The notes under the pieces: model-generated | Databases searched by the model: none | The model's input: only the letters and a program-made list of their open reading frames with translations | Told to the model about the DNA's origin: nothing | Shown here: positions 53,640 through 61,920 of the stretch, one piece after another | How positions within the stretch are numbered: position 1 is the stretch's first letter | Layout: each line of letters begins with the position of its first letter | Position numbers and translations under genes: made by a program | NCBI GenBank assembly: GCA_030068145.1 | Contig: JAPJBO010000316.1 | Location: 170,060-234,059 of the forward strand | Origin: Diplonema papillatum | Lineage: Eukaryota; Euglenozoa; Diplonemea; Diplonemida; Diplonemidae | DNA length: 64,000 nucleotides | Reading direction: 5' to 3'

Positions 53640-54110
53640 TTGTTTTGCTGGTCCGCGTAGCAGACCTTTTTTGACGATTTTTAGCTCGGGATCAGCTCCG
53701 ATGAAGAGAACCGTGAAGGACAGACCCGGGGACAAGAAGTATGTGCGTGGTTCGTGGATCTTTGAAAGATGCAGAACACCGGACGTGGAAACCACCAGGT
53801 TTGCAATGGGAAGGACGGGAATCGATCCCTGGGTGGTGGCATTATTTTTTTTGCCGTCCACGCAGCAGACCTCTTGCGACGATTTTAGCGTTCAGCTTCG
53901 ATGAAGAGAACCTCGAAAATTAGACCCGGGGATTAGAAAGTACGTGCGTGGTTCGTGGGTCTTTACGAGATGCTGGCACGGGGCGTGGAAACCACCACGT
54001 GTGTGGTGGTTTCCAATGGCGGGGATCGATCCCCTGCTTGGTGACATTTCCCCGCTGGTCCACGTAGCAGACCTTTTTTTGATGAATTTTGCTCGCGATC
54101 AGCTCAGATG
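53640..54110. repeat. Tandem repeat of about 200 bp, 2.3 units
   Basis: Units begin GTCC.CG.AGCAGACCT (53,651, 53,857, 54,058) and contain GATGAAGAGAACC, AGACCCGGGGA, GTGCGTGGTTCGTGG and ACGTGGAAACCACCA. Each unit contains GGGATCGATCCC or a variant, which on the minus strand resembles a tRNA B box. Confidence 0.85.
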
Positions 54111-54124
54111 GTATGGGTTAGTTT

Positions 54125-54480
54125 GAGTTAGAATGCAAATAATCTGTGACGATAATCTGCATCGCCGGCGGCGCGGTTATCTCTTCGCACGTGATGTGTC
54201 ATGCTTTCGCCTCTTTAGCTCGCCTTGATCGTCGCGCTCAGGCGCGCGTTTGGTGCTTCGCTTCTTCTCTGATTGCTCCAGGTGCATCGGTCCGGCGGCG
54301 CGTGGGCGATGAACGTGTCGTCTTCTGTGGCGTTGCCGAGGTTGATCGTCGCTTCTTCGTTTTCGTTCTCGAGATTGGTTCGCTCTTCGTCCTCAGCTGC
54401 TTCAGCATTCGTGCTAGCATCCTCGCACGGATACACAATGGCGTTCCGTCAGTCGTTGCCACGGCACTGCCGGGATGACC
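54125..54480 (-). mobile_element. LINE-like 3' end, copy 1
   Basis: The minus strand encodes AVATTDGTPLCIRARMLARM and shares its 3' untranslated end (GATAACCGCG.., TTTGCATTCTAA) with 56,980-57,560, 55,078-55,155 and about 37,190-37,330. Frames are disrupted relative to the 57-kb copy. The C-terminal peptide is basic, as in KRRKND. There is no poly-A tail; all copies stop near GCATTCTAAC. Confidence 0.5.
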
Positions 54481-55077
54481 GGCGTCACAGCTTTCGTGGT
54501 GCTGCAGCAACAATTAGATCAGGGTGTCAAAACAAGTTAGAGATTCGCAGCGAGTTTCTAATCCGGCGTTCCGCTAATTTGGCCCCACGAGCGGGGTTTG
54601 GTGTTTCCTCAGCCGAAGCGCGGGCTTCAGTGGCCATCTGGAGTCCCCCATGGCACCCTATTGTGCCCTTCCCACCAGTCACCGACCGGTCGATTTGACA
54701 AAAAAAAAGTAAAGTTGACAAAAAAAAGTTTGACAAAAAAAAAGTATGGCTCTCGGATTGACATTCGACCGGTCAAGGCGGCACCGGTCGAATTCGACCG
54801 GCGCCCGTGTCGATTCGACCAGGGGATAAGCTTCTATATCCACATTTGGACCGTCGGTCAGAATTTGGAAAGGCCGCCGGAAAAAAAAAAAAAAAATTGG
54901 CACTACCGTGACTGCATCGTCCCCCAGGCGCCGGCAGCGGTGGCCAATTGGAGGGGCAACCACTGCACCAGCAAAGGCTACAGAAGGAGTGCACGCAGGG
55001 GGAATCCCACTTCCCAGCACCAGTAGAAGTGGCCAGTTTGGATGCAAGTTGGACGGGCACGGGGGAAAGAACAACAG

Positions 55078-55155
55078 CTCTGCATGACACATCACGTGCG
55101 AAGAGATAACCGCCGGCGATGCAGATTATCGCCACAGATTCTTTGCATTCTGACC
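55078..55155 (+). repeat. LINE-like 3' end only, opposite orientation
   Basis: ATGACACATCACGTGCGAAG, AGATAACCGCCGGCGATGC.. to TTTGCATTCTGAC is the reverse complement of the last 75 bp or so of the 54-kb copy: a strongly 5'-truncated copy, as LINE retrotransposition produces. Confidence 0.7.
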
Positions 55156-55175
55156 CAAACTATCTACCAGACAAA

Positions 55176-55565
55176 ATGCCAGGGATAAAACACATAGAAA
55201 GTCGAAAAATGAAGCGTCAAACAAGTCAATCGACCTTGCAAGGCTTTGTCACAAGTAAGAAGCCCAAACCTGCTCCAAAGCCAGCAGACGAGCCGAAGGC
55301 TGTTCGCGAGGATGCAGACAAGATACTGCGGATTCGGGTCGGCTGCTCCTGCTGTTGCTTACCTGCGACTGGAGGGCAGGTGCAGGTTGAGGCCGGAGAG
55401 GAGGCAGAGACACCGGCAGGCGAGCCAACTCAGTGCAAAAAATGCAGAAAAACAGTGAAAACGCAAAAAAGCCGTTATCGGTCCAAATTTGGAAAATGGG
55501 CCGGAGACCAAGCTATTGCCCTGATTCGACCGGGCAAAAAAAAAAAAAAGGATAAGGTGCCTTAG
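55176..55565 (+). CDS. Small basic protein with PIP-box-like motif
   Basis: 129 residues from ATG 55,176 (MPGIKHIESRKMKRQTSQ). Residues about 17-24 QSTLQGFV fit the PCNA-interacting pattern Q-x-x-hydrophobic-x-x-aromatic except for Val in the last place. Then a Lys/Pro stretch, a Cys cluster (GCSCCCLPATGG), an acidic Glu/Pro part, CKKC and a Lys-rich end. No known family. The ORF begins 20 bp after a truncated LINE-like 3' end and ends in an A-tract that encodes the poly-Lys, so chance or a repeat origin remains possible. Confidence 0.4.
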   Translation: MPGIKHIESRKMKRQTSQSTLQGFVTSKKPKPAPKPADEPKAVREDADKILRIRVGCSCCCLPATGGQVQVEAGEEAETPAGEPTQCKKCRKTVKTQKSRYRSKFGKWAGDQAIALIRPGKKKKKDKVP

Positions 55566-55734
55566 GGGACTAGTCCCAATGTGAAATGTGCCCTTAGGTG
55601 GTGTTACCCACAATGCTGAATATAGAAGTTGGGAAACTTGCAGATATATGCGCAGTAAACTGCAACTTTTTGTGACATGCATACGCAAAATGCAGTTTTT
55701 TTTTGCAAACATATGCATAATTTGCAAAAAAAAA

Positions 55735-55817
55735 CATGCATATATTTGCAAAAAAACTTAAGTTTTTTTGCAAATATATGCATGTTTGTACGAACATGCA
55801 TATATTTGCAAAAAAAC
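55735..55817. repeat. AT-rich perfect palindrome and direct copy
   Basis: A perfect 50-bp palindrome at 55,735-55,784 centred on CTTAAG, with arms CATGCATATATTTGCAAAAA. A third copy of the arm at 55,795-55,817 makes a second, overlapping near-palindrome around TTTGTACGAA. The flanks back to 55,680 repeat TTTGCAAA and ATGCATA. Confidence 0.97.
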
Positions 55818-55865
55818 AATAAAGTGCGCATATAATATTATGGTGGTCGGTATAGCCAGGGGGAC

Positions 55866-56979
55866 CTACAGGGGAACTACGGGGAACTGACCTTGGGGTG
55901 TCTTTTTTTTTTTTGTAGTGGATTTTTCAAACGCCACGAACTGGCGCCAAACCGGGAGCTTTGGAGTGAGCAAAACGGATCCTCTTGCTTGGGCTCCAAG
56001 CCTTTTCAAAAATGGAGCCTTCGGGGTGTCGGGGGTGGTGCTTTCGTGGCGCCGTGGCATGAAGGATTCGTTGGAAAGTAGACTCGAACGCTATCGTAGG
56101 ACTCGCAGAAGTCGGTTGGCTCACGCTTGCAGGAACCTAAGTAAAGCTCGCTACCGGGCCCCCTTCAACGTTCCCCAGAGGACTGAAAGTTGCCACCATT
56201 GCGTGCTTGTACTGGTCCTTGAAAATAATCGCGTTATCGTGACGGGTGGCAGAGGCCTGATCGAGATCTGCAGGATATCTTGGACAGCCCACAGATAAAA
56301 TTGGCACCACGCAATCAAGAGTCCGGTGATAGACGAAAGGATGTGCTTGAGTCCAACTTGTGTCTGCATGGAAGGGAAGCTGATAAGAAGTTACTTCTTG
56401 ATAAAATGCATGCCCTCACCCGAAGCATGCCATTCAAGGTTAATGTTGTTGTGGGCAAACTGCTCTACGATCTCTGGAACAGAAGGATGCAGAGCCCGAA
56501 GAGCCCAAGGCTTTGCCGTGTCCGAAGTCACCCTCTCGCCAGCGAAAGAAGCAAACAAGCCAGAGCCTCTCCTTGCGCGCCATTCCGACACTCCAATCCC
56601 TCTTGGGTTTGGGCAAGAAGGTGATCCGCAACGTTCAGAAGCCCAGGTGGCGTTTGCATCAGCTCCTCTACTCTGGGAGAAAGCGGCAGCTCTCCGGAGA
56701 TGGTACCTGCATTCCAACTCGTCGGAAAGGCCAGTCGACGGCTGCATGCAAGCGGGCGGAGATCCTGGGACTGCGAAGGCGTGACTACCCACAAGAAGGA
56801 CTCGCTGTCTCTCTGTTCTGCCCCTGCCGCCATAGCCGTCTTATCCTCGGCCAAGCACCAGTTTCTCTTCCTGCAACGCAACCTTGCCTTCAGCATGGCC
56901 ATTATGACTGTCATTCTGGTTATCAACCTTACTCCTCGCTCGGGTTGCCGTCTTCGACCGCGACCACCTCTGATATTTT
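55866..56979. other. No firm gene; weakly protein-like frames
   Basis: At 56,380-56,780 plus-strand frames (KVNVVVGKLLYDLWNRRMQ; FGQEGDPQRSEAQVAFASAP) look mildly protein-like but change frame often and lack splice sites. This may be an old pseudogene. Confidence 0.35.
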
Positions 56980-57735
56980 GGGTTAGAATGCAAATATTCT
57001 GTGGCGATATGCGGTGTCGCGGTTATCTATTTGTACGATGTGTCATTCTTTCGCCTCTTTAGCTCGACTTGATCGTCGCGCTCAGGCGCGCGTTTGGCGC
57101 CTCGCTTCTTCTTCGATTGCTCGTCCAGGTTTATCGGTTGCTGCACCGGCGCTTTCATACGCCGCACTTCACTTTCTGGTGCTCGTGGCTCACTCCACTT
57201 TTCGTGTTCCGTAGCTTGAACACCGCCCATCTCGCCGCACGCTCCGCCCTTCCACCTCCGTACGTCGGGAAAAGATCCATCCCCCACGCCTCGCCGCTGA
57301 ACTCGTGCCGTCGTCAGCTGTGTCTCGAGCACTTCCATCGTCTCCGTACCACCACGGAAGATCGGCCTCATCTCGTACCCCGTGAGGCACGGCGGGGCTC
57401 GTGCTCAGCGACCTATCTTCTCCAGTTTCCTATCTGGCAGAAGCGGTCCGTCGCCGTTTCGCTCCAGCGCATCCCCGACGGCTTTTAAAAGTTTTGCGAG
57501 TACCCTCGCACATATGCTCAACGGTGTCCCGTCCGTCGTCGCTACGACACTGCCCGGAAGATCCAGTTTGGTGCACACTTCAAAGTCGACGGCGAGCTCC
57601 ACCATCGAGACGTCACCCACCACCGACCAGCACATCCCTTCCAGCCAATACTGCAGCGCCCGGAACCACCTCTCTCCTCCGACCGCCGCGAAGGTCTCCG
57701 GTCCCGCGATCGCTTCGAAACCCGGCCGGTGCGGG
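56980..57735 (-). mobile_element. LINE-like 3' end, copy 2, cut by YR element B
   Basis: The minus strand encodes WFRALQYWLEGMCWSVVGDV, SMVELAVDFEVCTKLDLP and VVATTDGTPLSICARVLAKL. The LAVDFE..T..LP phrase is of the type seen downstream of RT in protist LINE-like elements, from memory and not certain. Frames then break before a basic tail (ELKRRKNDTSYK). It is joined abruptly at 57,736 to the left copy of element B. Confidence 0.5.
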
Positions 57736-59369
57736 GCCCACCTGTGAAAGGGCCGCCACAAATTCTGGCGTTCCTGCAGAGTCGAATCCGCCCACGCCTT
57801 CACAACAAACTGGTGCAAGCGCTGGATTGCCTCTGTCGGTGTAACTACGCGCTCCCTGTGCCTCTTCCGTACACCGCGTGAGATCGGGGCCCCGGTCTTG
57901 CTCGCCACAACGGCGTAAATCTGCTGGCCGATCGTCGAAAGCGGGAATAGGGGTTGGATTCGGGGTGCTGGCTGCCCTGCGGCCGCGGGCGTGGATCCGT
58001 GACAGGGCGAAGAGCTGGCTTTCATGTTTGCGGGTAAACTTGCCTGCGGAACGTCGCGAAGAGAATACGCGACCCGGGTCGGAGGAGGGATTCTTGGCCG
58101 AGACTCGGGTTCGCGCAGGGAATACGTTGCTCGGGTCGGAAGAGGGACCCTTGGTTGATGGTTGGATACTGGCAGAGGGTAGTCGGTCCCCCAGAGACCC
58201 CTGGGGAGGGCCAGTCACTTTCCCCAGGGTTTGGCGTTTCCCTGGCCCTTTTTTCCCCCTTTGCCTCCGCTGCGAGGACGGGCGTCCCACTTGCCCCTCT
58301 TTGCCATATCCCCCTCGACCTTGGCGACCGCCTTCTGCATCGGATTGTCCGATGTCATCGCCAACTCACGCATAAGCTGCGCCCGAGGAATATGCTTCAC
58401 GTTCCAGTAGTACTGGAACTGTACTTCCTGGAACAAACTGTTCCCCAACCGGACGATCTCAGGGTTTTCCACCCAGCCCCCGCCTTGGGCCACTCCGTGC
58501 ACCCAATCCCTCAAACGTTCGAATGCCCCCACGAGGGCTTCCGATTGCAAGCCTCCCATGTATTTGTGACGAAGGTCACTCACCAGCCTTGCGACGTCGC
58601 TCTCCATTGCCGCCTGCCACTCGCGAACGTCCGTCGCGTCTTCAGGGTATAGCGCCACCTTGGGGGACCTTGCGGGGGGGTCCGCTGGCGGGAAGGGCAA
58701 CGCATCACATGCCGCCGATGTCGCACCCGGCTGCGGTGTATAGGGCCGATCCTGCTTCCCCTCCAGGGCCTGCAGCTGTCGCTGCATCCGCATCAGCATG
58801 GCCATCATGTCGGCCTGCTGCTGCTGCTGCATTTGGATCTGATGCTGTTGCTGAAGGAGCAGCTGCTCGGTGGCGGTCGGTCGCTGCTGGTCGGAGGGCT
58901 GCAAGCACGGTGGGGGCACCATCTCCCTCCATTTTCCCGTCGCCAAGATGTCGTCGAACTTTGCCCCGTCCAGGCCGTGAATCTCGACCAACGTGGCGGC
59001 AACCTTCCACGGCGCGAGGTTCCTCAACTCCTCGTCCTCCTCCACACCGAGAAGCTCCGCCACGAACCCTCGCGCCGCCACCAGCTGCAAATCGGCCGGA
59101 ATCCCCGCGAACCACGGCTCAACCGCGGCCTCCAAGTCACTCAGCCGCACCCGACGTGAGGGTTCCGAAAGCTCACCAAACCGCTCTGTGAGCCTGTCAC
59201 GCCACGAAGCCGGAAAAGCGAAGGTCGTCCACCCATTGGACGTGCCAGAATGACGAAACGGAGATGCGGCCATATTGTAAGGAAAATTTTCCCCCGCGAT
59301 CCAAGTGCGCACCGAGGTGTCCTAAGGGTCGTTTGTTTTACCTAGTAGAATTCCCCTGATAAATCAATA
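57736..59369 (-). mobile_element. YR retroelement B, partial inverted copy
   Basis: Contains the A terminal repeat, the gag-like frame and the first part of the YR frame (58,025 down to 57,736), then ends abruptly in LINE-like sequence. RT/RNase H is absent from this copy, so it is broken. Near identity to the right copy indicates recent origin. Confidence 0.85.
58215..59273 (-). CDS. gag-like protein, left copy of element B
   Basis: 352 residues from ATG 59,273, almost identical to the right copy (59,618-60,676). See that entry. The frame is open throughout. Confidence 0.75.
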   Translation of the reverse strand: MAASPFRHSGTSNGWTTFAFPASWRDRLTERFGELSEPSRRVRLSDLEAAVEPWFAGIPADLQLVAARGFVAELLGVEEDEELRNLAPWKVAATLVEIHGLDGAKFDDILATGKWREMVPPPCLQPSDQQRPTATEQLLLQQQHQIQMQQQQQADMMAMLMRMQRQLQALEGKQDRPYTPQPGATSAACDALPFPPADPPARSPKVALYPEDATDVREWQAAMESDVARLVSDLRHKYMGGLQSEALVGAFERLRDWVHGVAQGGGWVENPEIVRLGNSLFQEVQFQYYWNVKHIPRAQLMRELAMTSDNPMQKAVAKVEGDMAKRGKWDARPRSGGKGGKKGQGNAKPWGK

Positions 59370-59521
59370 GGCCAACTTTTTGGACCAACTTTTTGGACCA
59401 ACTTTTTGGACCAACTTTTTGGACCAACTTTTTGGACCAACTTTTTGGACCAACTTTTTGGACCAACTTTTTGGACCAACTTTTTGGACCAACTTTTTGG
59501 ACCAACTTTTTGGACCAACTT
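59370..59521. repeat. 13-bp tandem array at the palindrome centre
   Basis: About 11-12 units of CCAACTTTTTGGA, each itself a near-palindrome (CCAACTTTTTGG). It separates the two A repeats of element B. Confidence 0.95.
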
Positions 59522-59617
59522 TATTGATTTATCAGGGGAATTCTACTAGGTAAAACAAACGACCCTTAGGACACCTCGGTGCGCACTTGGATCGCGGGGG
59601 AAAATTTTCCTTACAAT

Positions 59618-60676
59618 ATGGCCGCATCTCCGTTTCGTCATTCTGGCACGTCCAATGGGTGGACGACCTTCGCTTTTCCGGCTTCGTGGCGTGACAGGCT
59701 CACAGAGCGGTTTGGTGAGCTTTCGGAACCCTCACGTCGGGTGCGGCTGAGTGACTTGGAGGCCGCGGTTGAGCCGTGGTTCGCGGGGATTCCGGCCGAT
59801 TTGCAGCTGGTGGCGGCGCGAGGGTTCGTGGCGGAGCTTCTCGGTGTGGAGGAGGACGAGGAGTTGAGGAACCTCGCGCCGTGGAAGGTTGCCGCCACGT
59901 TGGTCGAGATTCACGGCCTGGACGGGGCAAAGTTCGACGACATCTTGGCGACGGGAAAATGGAGGGAGATGGTGCCCCCACCGTGCTTGCAGCCCTCCGA
60001 CCAGCAGCGACCGACCGCCACCGAGCAGCTGCTCCTTCAGCAACAGCATCAGATCCAAATGCAGCAGCAGCAGCAGGCCGACATGATGGCCATGCTGATG
60101 CGGATGCAGCGACAGCTGCAGGCCCTGGAGGGGAAGCAGGATCGGCCCTATACACCGCAGCCGGGTGCGACATCGGCGGCATGTAATGCGTTGCCCTTCC
60201 CGCCAGCGGACCCCCCCGCAAGGTCCCCCAAGGTGGCGCTATACCCTGAAGACGCGACGGACGTTCGCGAGTGGCAGGCGGCAATGGAGAGCGACGTCGC
60301 AAGGCTGGTGAGTGACCTTCGTCACAAATACATGGGAGGCTTGCAATCGGAAGCCCTCGTGGGGGCATTCGAACGTTTGAGGGATTGGGTGCACGGAGTG
60401 GCCCAAGGCGGGGGCTGGGTGGAAAACCCTGAGATCGTCCGGTTGGGGAACAGTTTGTTCCAGGAAGTACAGTTCCAGTACTACTGGAACGTGAAGCATA
60501 TTCCTCGGGCGCAGCTTATGCGTGAGTTGGCGATGACATCGGACAATCCGATGCAGAAGGCGGTCGCCAAGGTCGAGGGGGATATGGCAAAGAGGGGCAA
60601 GTGGGACGCCCGTCCTCGCAGCGGAGGCAAAGGGGGAAAAAAGGGCCAGGGAAACGCCAAACCCTGGGGAAAGTGA
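59618..60676 (+). CDS. gag-like protein of element B
   Basis: 352 residues (MAASPFRHSGTSNGW). A globular-looking N-terminal 125 residues, a Gln/Met-rich coiled-coil stretch around 140-175 (LLLQQQHQIQMQQQQQ), a second helical domain (residues about 215-330) and a basic Gly/Lys tail (SGGKGGKKGQGNAKPWGK) like that of element A's gag. No zinc knuckle. Confidence 0.72.
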   Translation: MAASPFRHSGTSNGWTTFAFPASWRDRLTERFGELSEPSRRVRLSDLEAAVEPWFAGIPADLQLVAARGFVAELLGVEEDEELRNLAPWKVAATLVEIHGLDGAKFDDILATGKWREMVPPPCLQPSDQQRPTATEQLLLQQQHQIQMQQQQQADMMAMLMRMQRQLQALEGKQDRPYTPQPGATSAACNALPFPPADPPARSPKVALYPEDATDVREWQAAMESDVARLVSDLRHKYMGGLQSEALVGAFERLRDWVHGVAQGGGWVENPEIVRLGNSLFQEVQFQYYWNVKHIPRAQLMRELAMTSDNPMQKAVAKVEGDMAKRGKWDARPRSGGKGGKKGQGNAKPWGK

Positions 60677-60865
60677 CTGGCCCTCCCCAGGGGTCTCTGG
60701 GGGACCGACTACCCTCTGCCAGTATCCCACCATCAACCAAGGGTCCCTCTTCCGACCCGAGCAACGTATTCCCTACGCGAACCCGGGTCTCGGCCAAGAA
60801 TCCCTCCTCCGACCCGGGTCGCGTATTCTCTTCGCGACGATCCGCAGGCAAGTTTACCCGCAAAC

Positions 60866-61918
60866 ATGAAAGCCAGCTCTTCGCCCTGTCACGGATCCAC
60901 GCCCGCGGCCGCAGGGCAGCCAGCACCCCGAATCCAACCCCTATTCCCGCTTTCGACGATCGGCCAGCAAATTTACGCCGTTGTGGCGAGCAAGACCGGG
61001 GCCCCGATCTCACGCGGTGTACGGAAGAGGCACAGGGAGCGCGTGGTTACACCGACAGAGGCAATCCAGCGCTTGCACCAGTTTGTTGTGAAGGCGTGGG
61101 CGGATTCGACTCTGCAGGAACGTCAGAATTTGTGGCGGCGCTTTCACAGGTGGGCGGCGGACAATGGCCTGCCTACGGACCCGAACACAGCCACGCTTTT
61201 TGTTATGGCTACGCAGGTGGAGCCCCAGGGTATGCTGGGGTATGCCCGGAATTTGTCGGCGGTTTTCGGCCATTTTGGGGAGAATGCGCGCCCATTGCAT
61301 TCGCTTATGACGGTTCTACGGGGTTCGGGGGGCAGTATCCCGTTGGAACAGGCGATCCCGGTCCCGAGGGACGTACTGATGGAGTGGGCGTTCCGGCAGG
61401 GGCCAGGGGTGCGTGCGGCTGTATTGATTGCGTGGAAAACGGCGGCGCGATGGGGGGAGGTCCATACCCTGTCCCGGGCGTCGTTTCCCCTGTTGACGGA
61501 CGCGGGCATAGTGGTGGATTGGAATACCCTGCCGAAGGGCCGTCGAAGGAATCCCTTTTGTCGGAGCAAGGTGGTAGAGATTCGGGGGCCATTGACACGG
61601 GAAATTTCGGTTTTGCTGCGGGGCATGGGCAATTTTCGCCAGTTGTGCACGGTGACGACGGACCAGCTGGACGAGCTTTTGAAAGCCGACGAGAAGATGC
61701 GCCGGTATTCGGCGCACAGCGTGAAGCGGGGCGCGGTCGACCACCTGATGGCGGCAAAGGCCGGGGGGGCCCCGTTCCCCGCGCACTTGATCTCCCGTCT
61801 GGCGAAGCACGCCAACGAAGTGGACCCGACGGTGTCAGACATGACCATCCGGTACACGACGGATTCGGTAGCTCTGGCGCGCGTGCTGCAGACCGGCGAG
61901 GTGACGATGTTCCTCTGA
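60866..61918 (+). CDS. Tyrosine recombinase of element B
   Basis: 350 residues. Catalytic landmarks: KTAARWGEVHTL (Arg), HSVKRGAVDHLM (HxxR), and LAKHANEVDPTVSDMTIRY (late His region and Tyr). The N-terminal part IQRLHQFVVKAWADSTLQER resembles a core-binding domain. It ends just where the RT-coding frame starts. Confidence 0.85.
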   Translation: MKASSSPCHGSTPAAAGQPAPRIQPLFPLSTIGQQIYAVVASKTGAPISRGVRKRHRERVVTPTEAIQRLHQFVVKAWADSTLQERQNLWRRFHRWAADNGLPTDPNTATLFVMATQVEPQGMLGYARNLSAVFGHFGENARPLHSLMTVLRGSGGSIPLEQAIPVPRDVLMEWAFRQGPGVRAAVLIAWKTAARWGEVHTLSRASFPLLTDAGIVVDWNTLPKGRRRNPFCRSKVVEIRGPLTREISVLLRGMGNFRQLCTVTTDQLDELLKADEKMRRYSAHSVKRGAVDHLMAAKAGGAPFPAHLISRLAKHANEVDPTVSDMTIRYTTDSVALARVLQTGEVTMFL

Positions 61919-61920
61919 CG

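Larger units (their letters stand above)
57736..61155. repeat. 3.4-kb palindrome formed by two copies of YR element B
   Basis: Left arm 57,736-59,369 and right arm 59,522-61,155 are reverse complements with only a handful of differences. The centre (59,370-59,521) is a tandem array of TTTTTGGACCAAC. The left arm is a partial element (A repeat, gag, start of YR) and the right arm is the 5' part of a longer copy. Confidence 0.95.

Noticed and set aside
53118-53861. A 247-codon minus-strand frame as a gene
   Set aside because: It runs partly through the tandem repeat of about 200 bp, has ordinary third positions and no domain.
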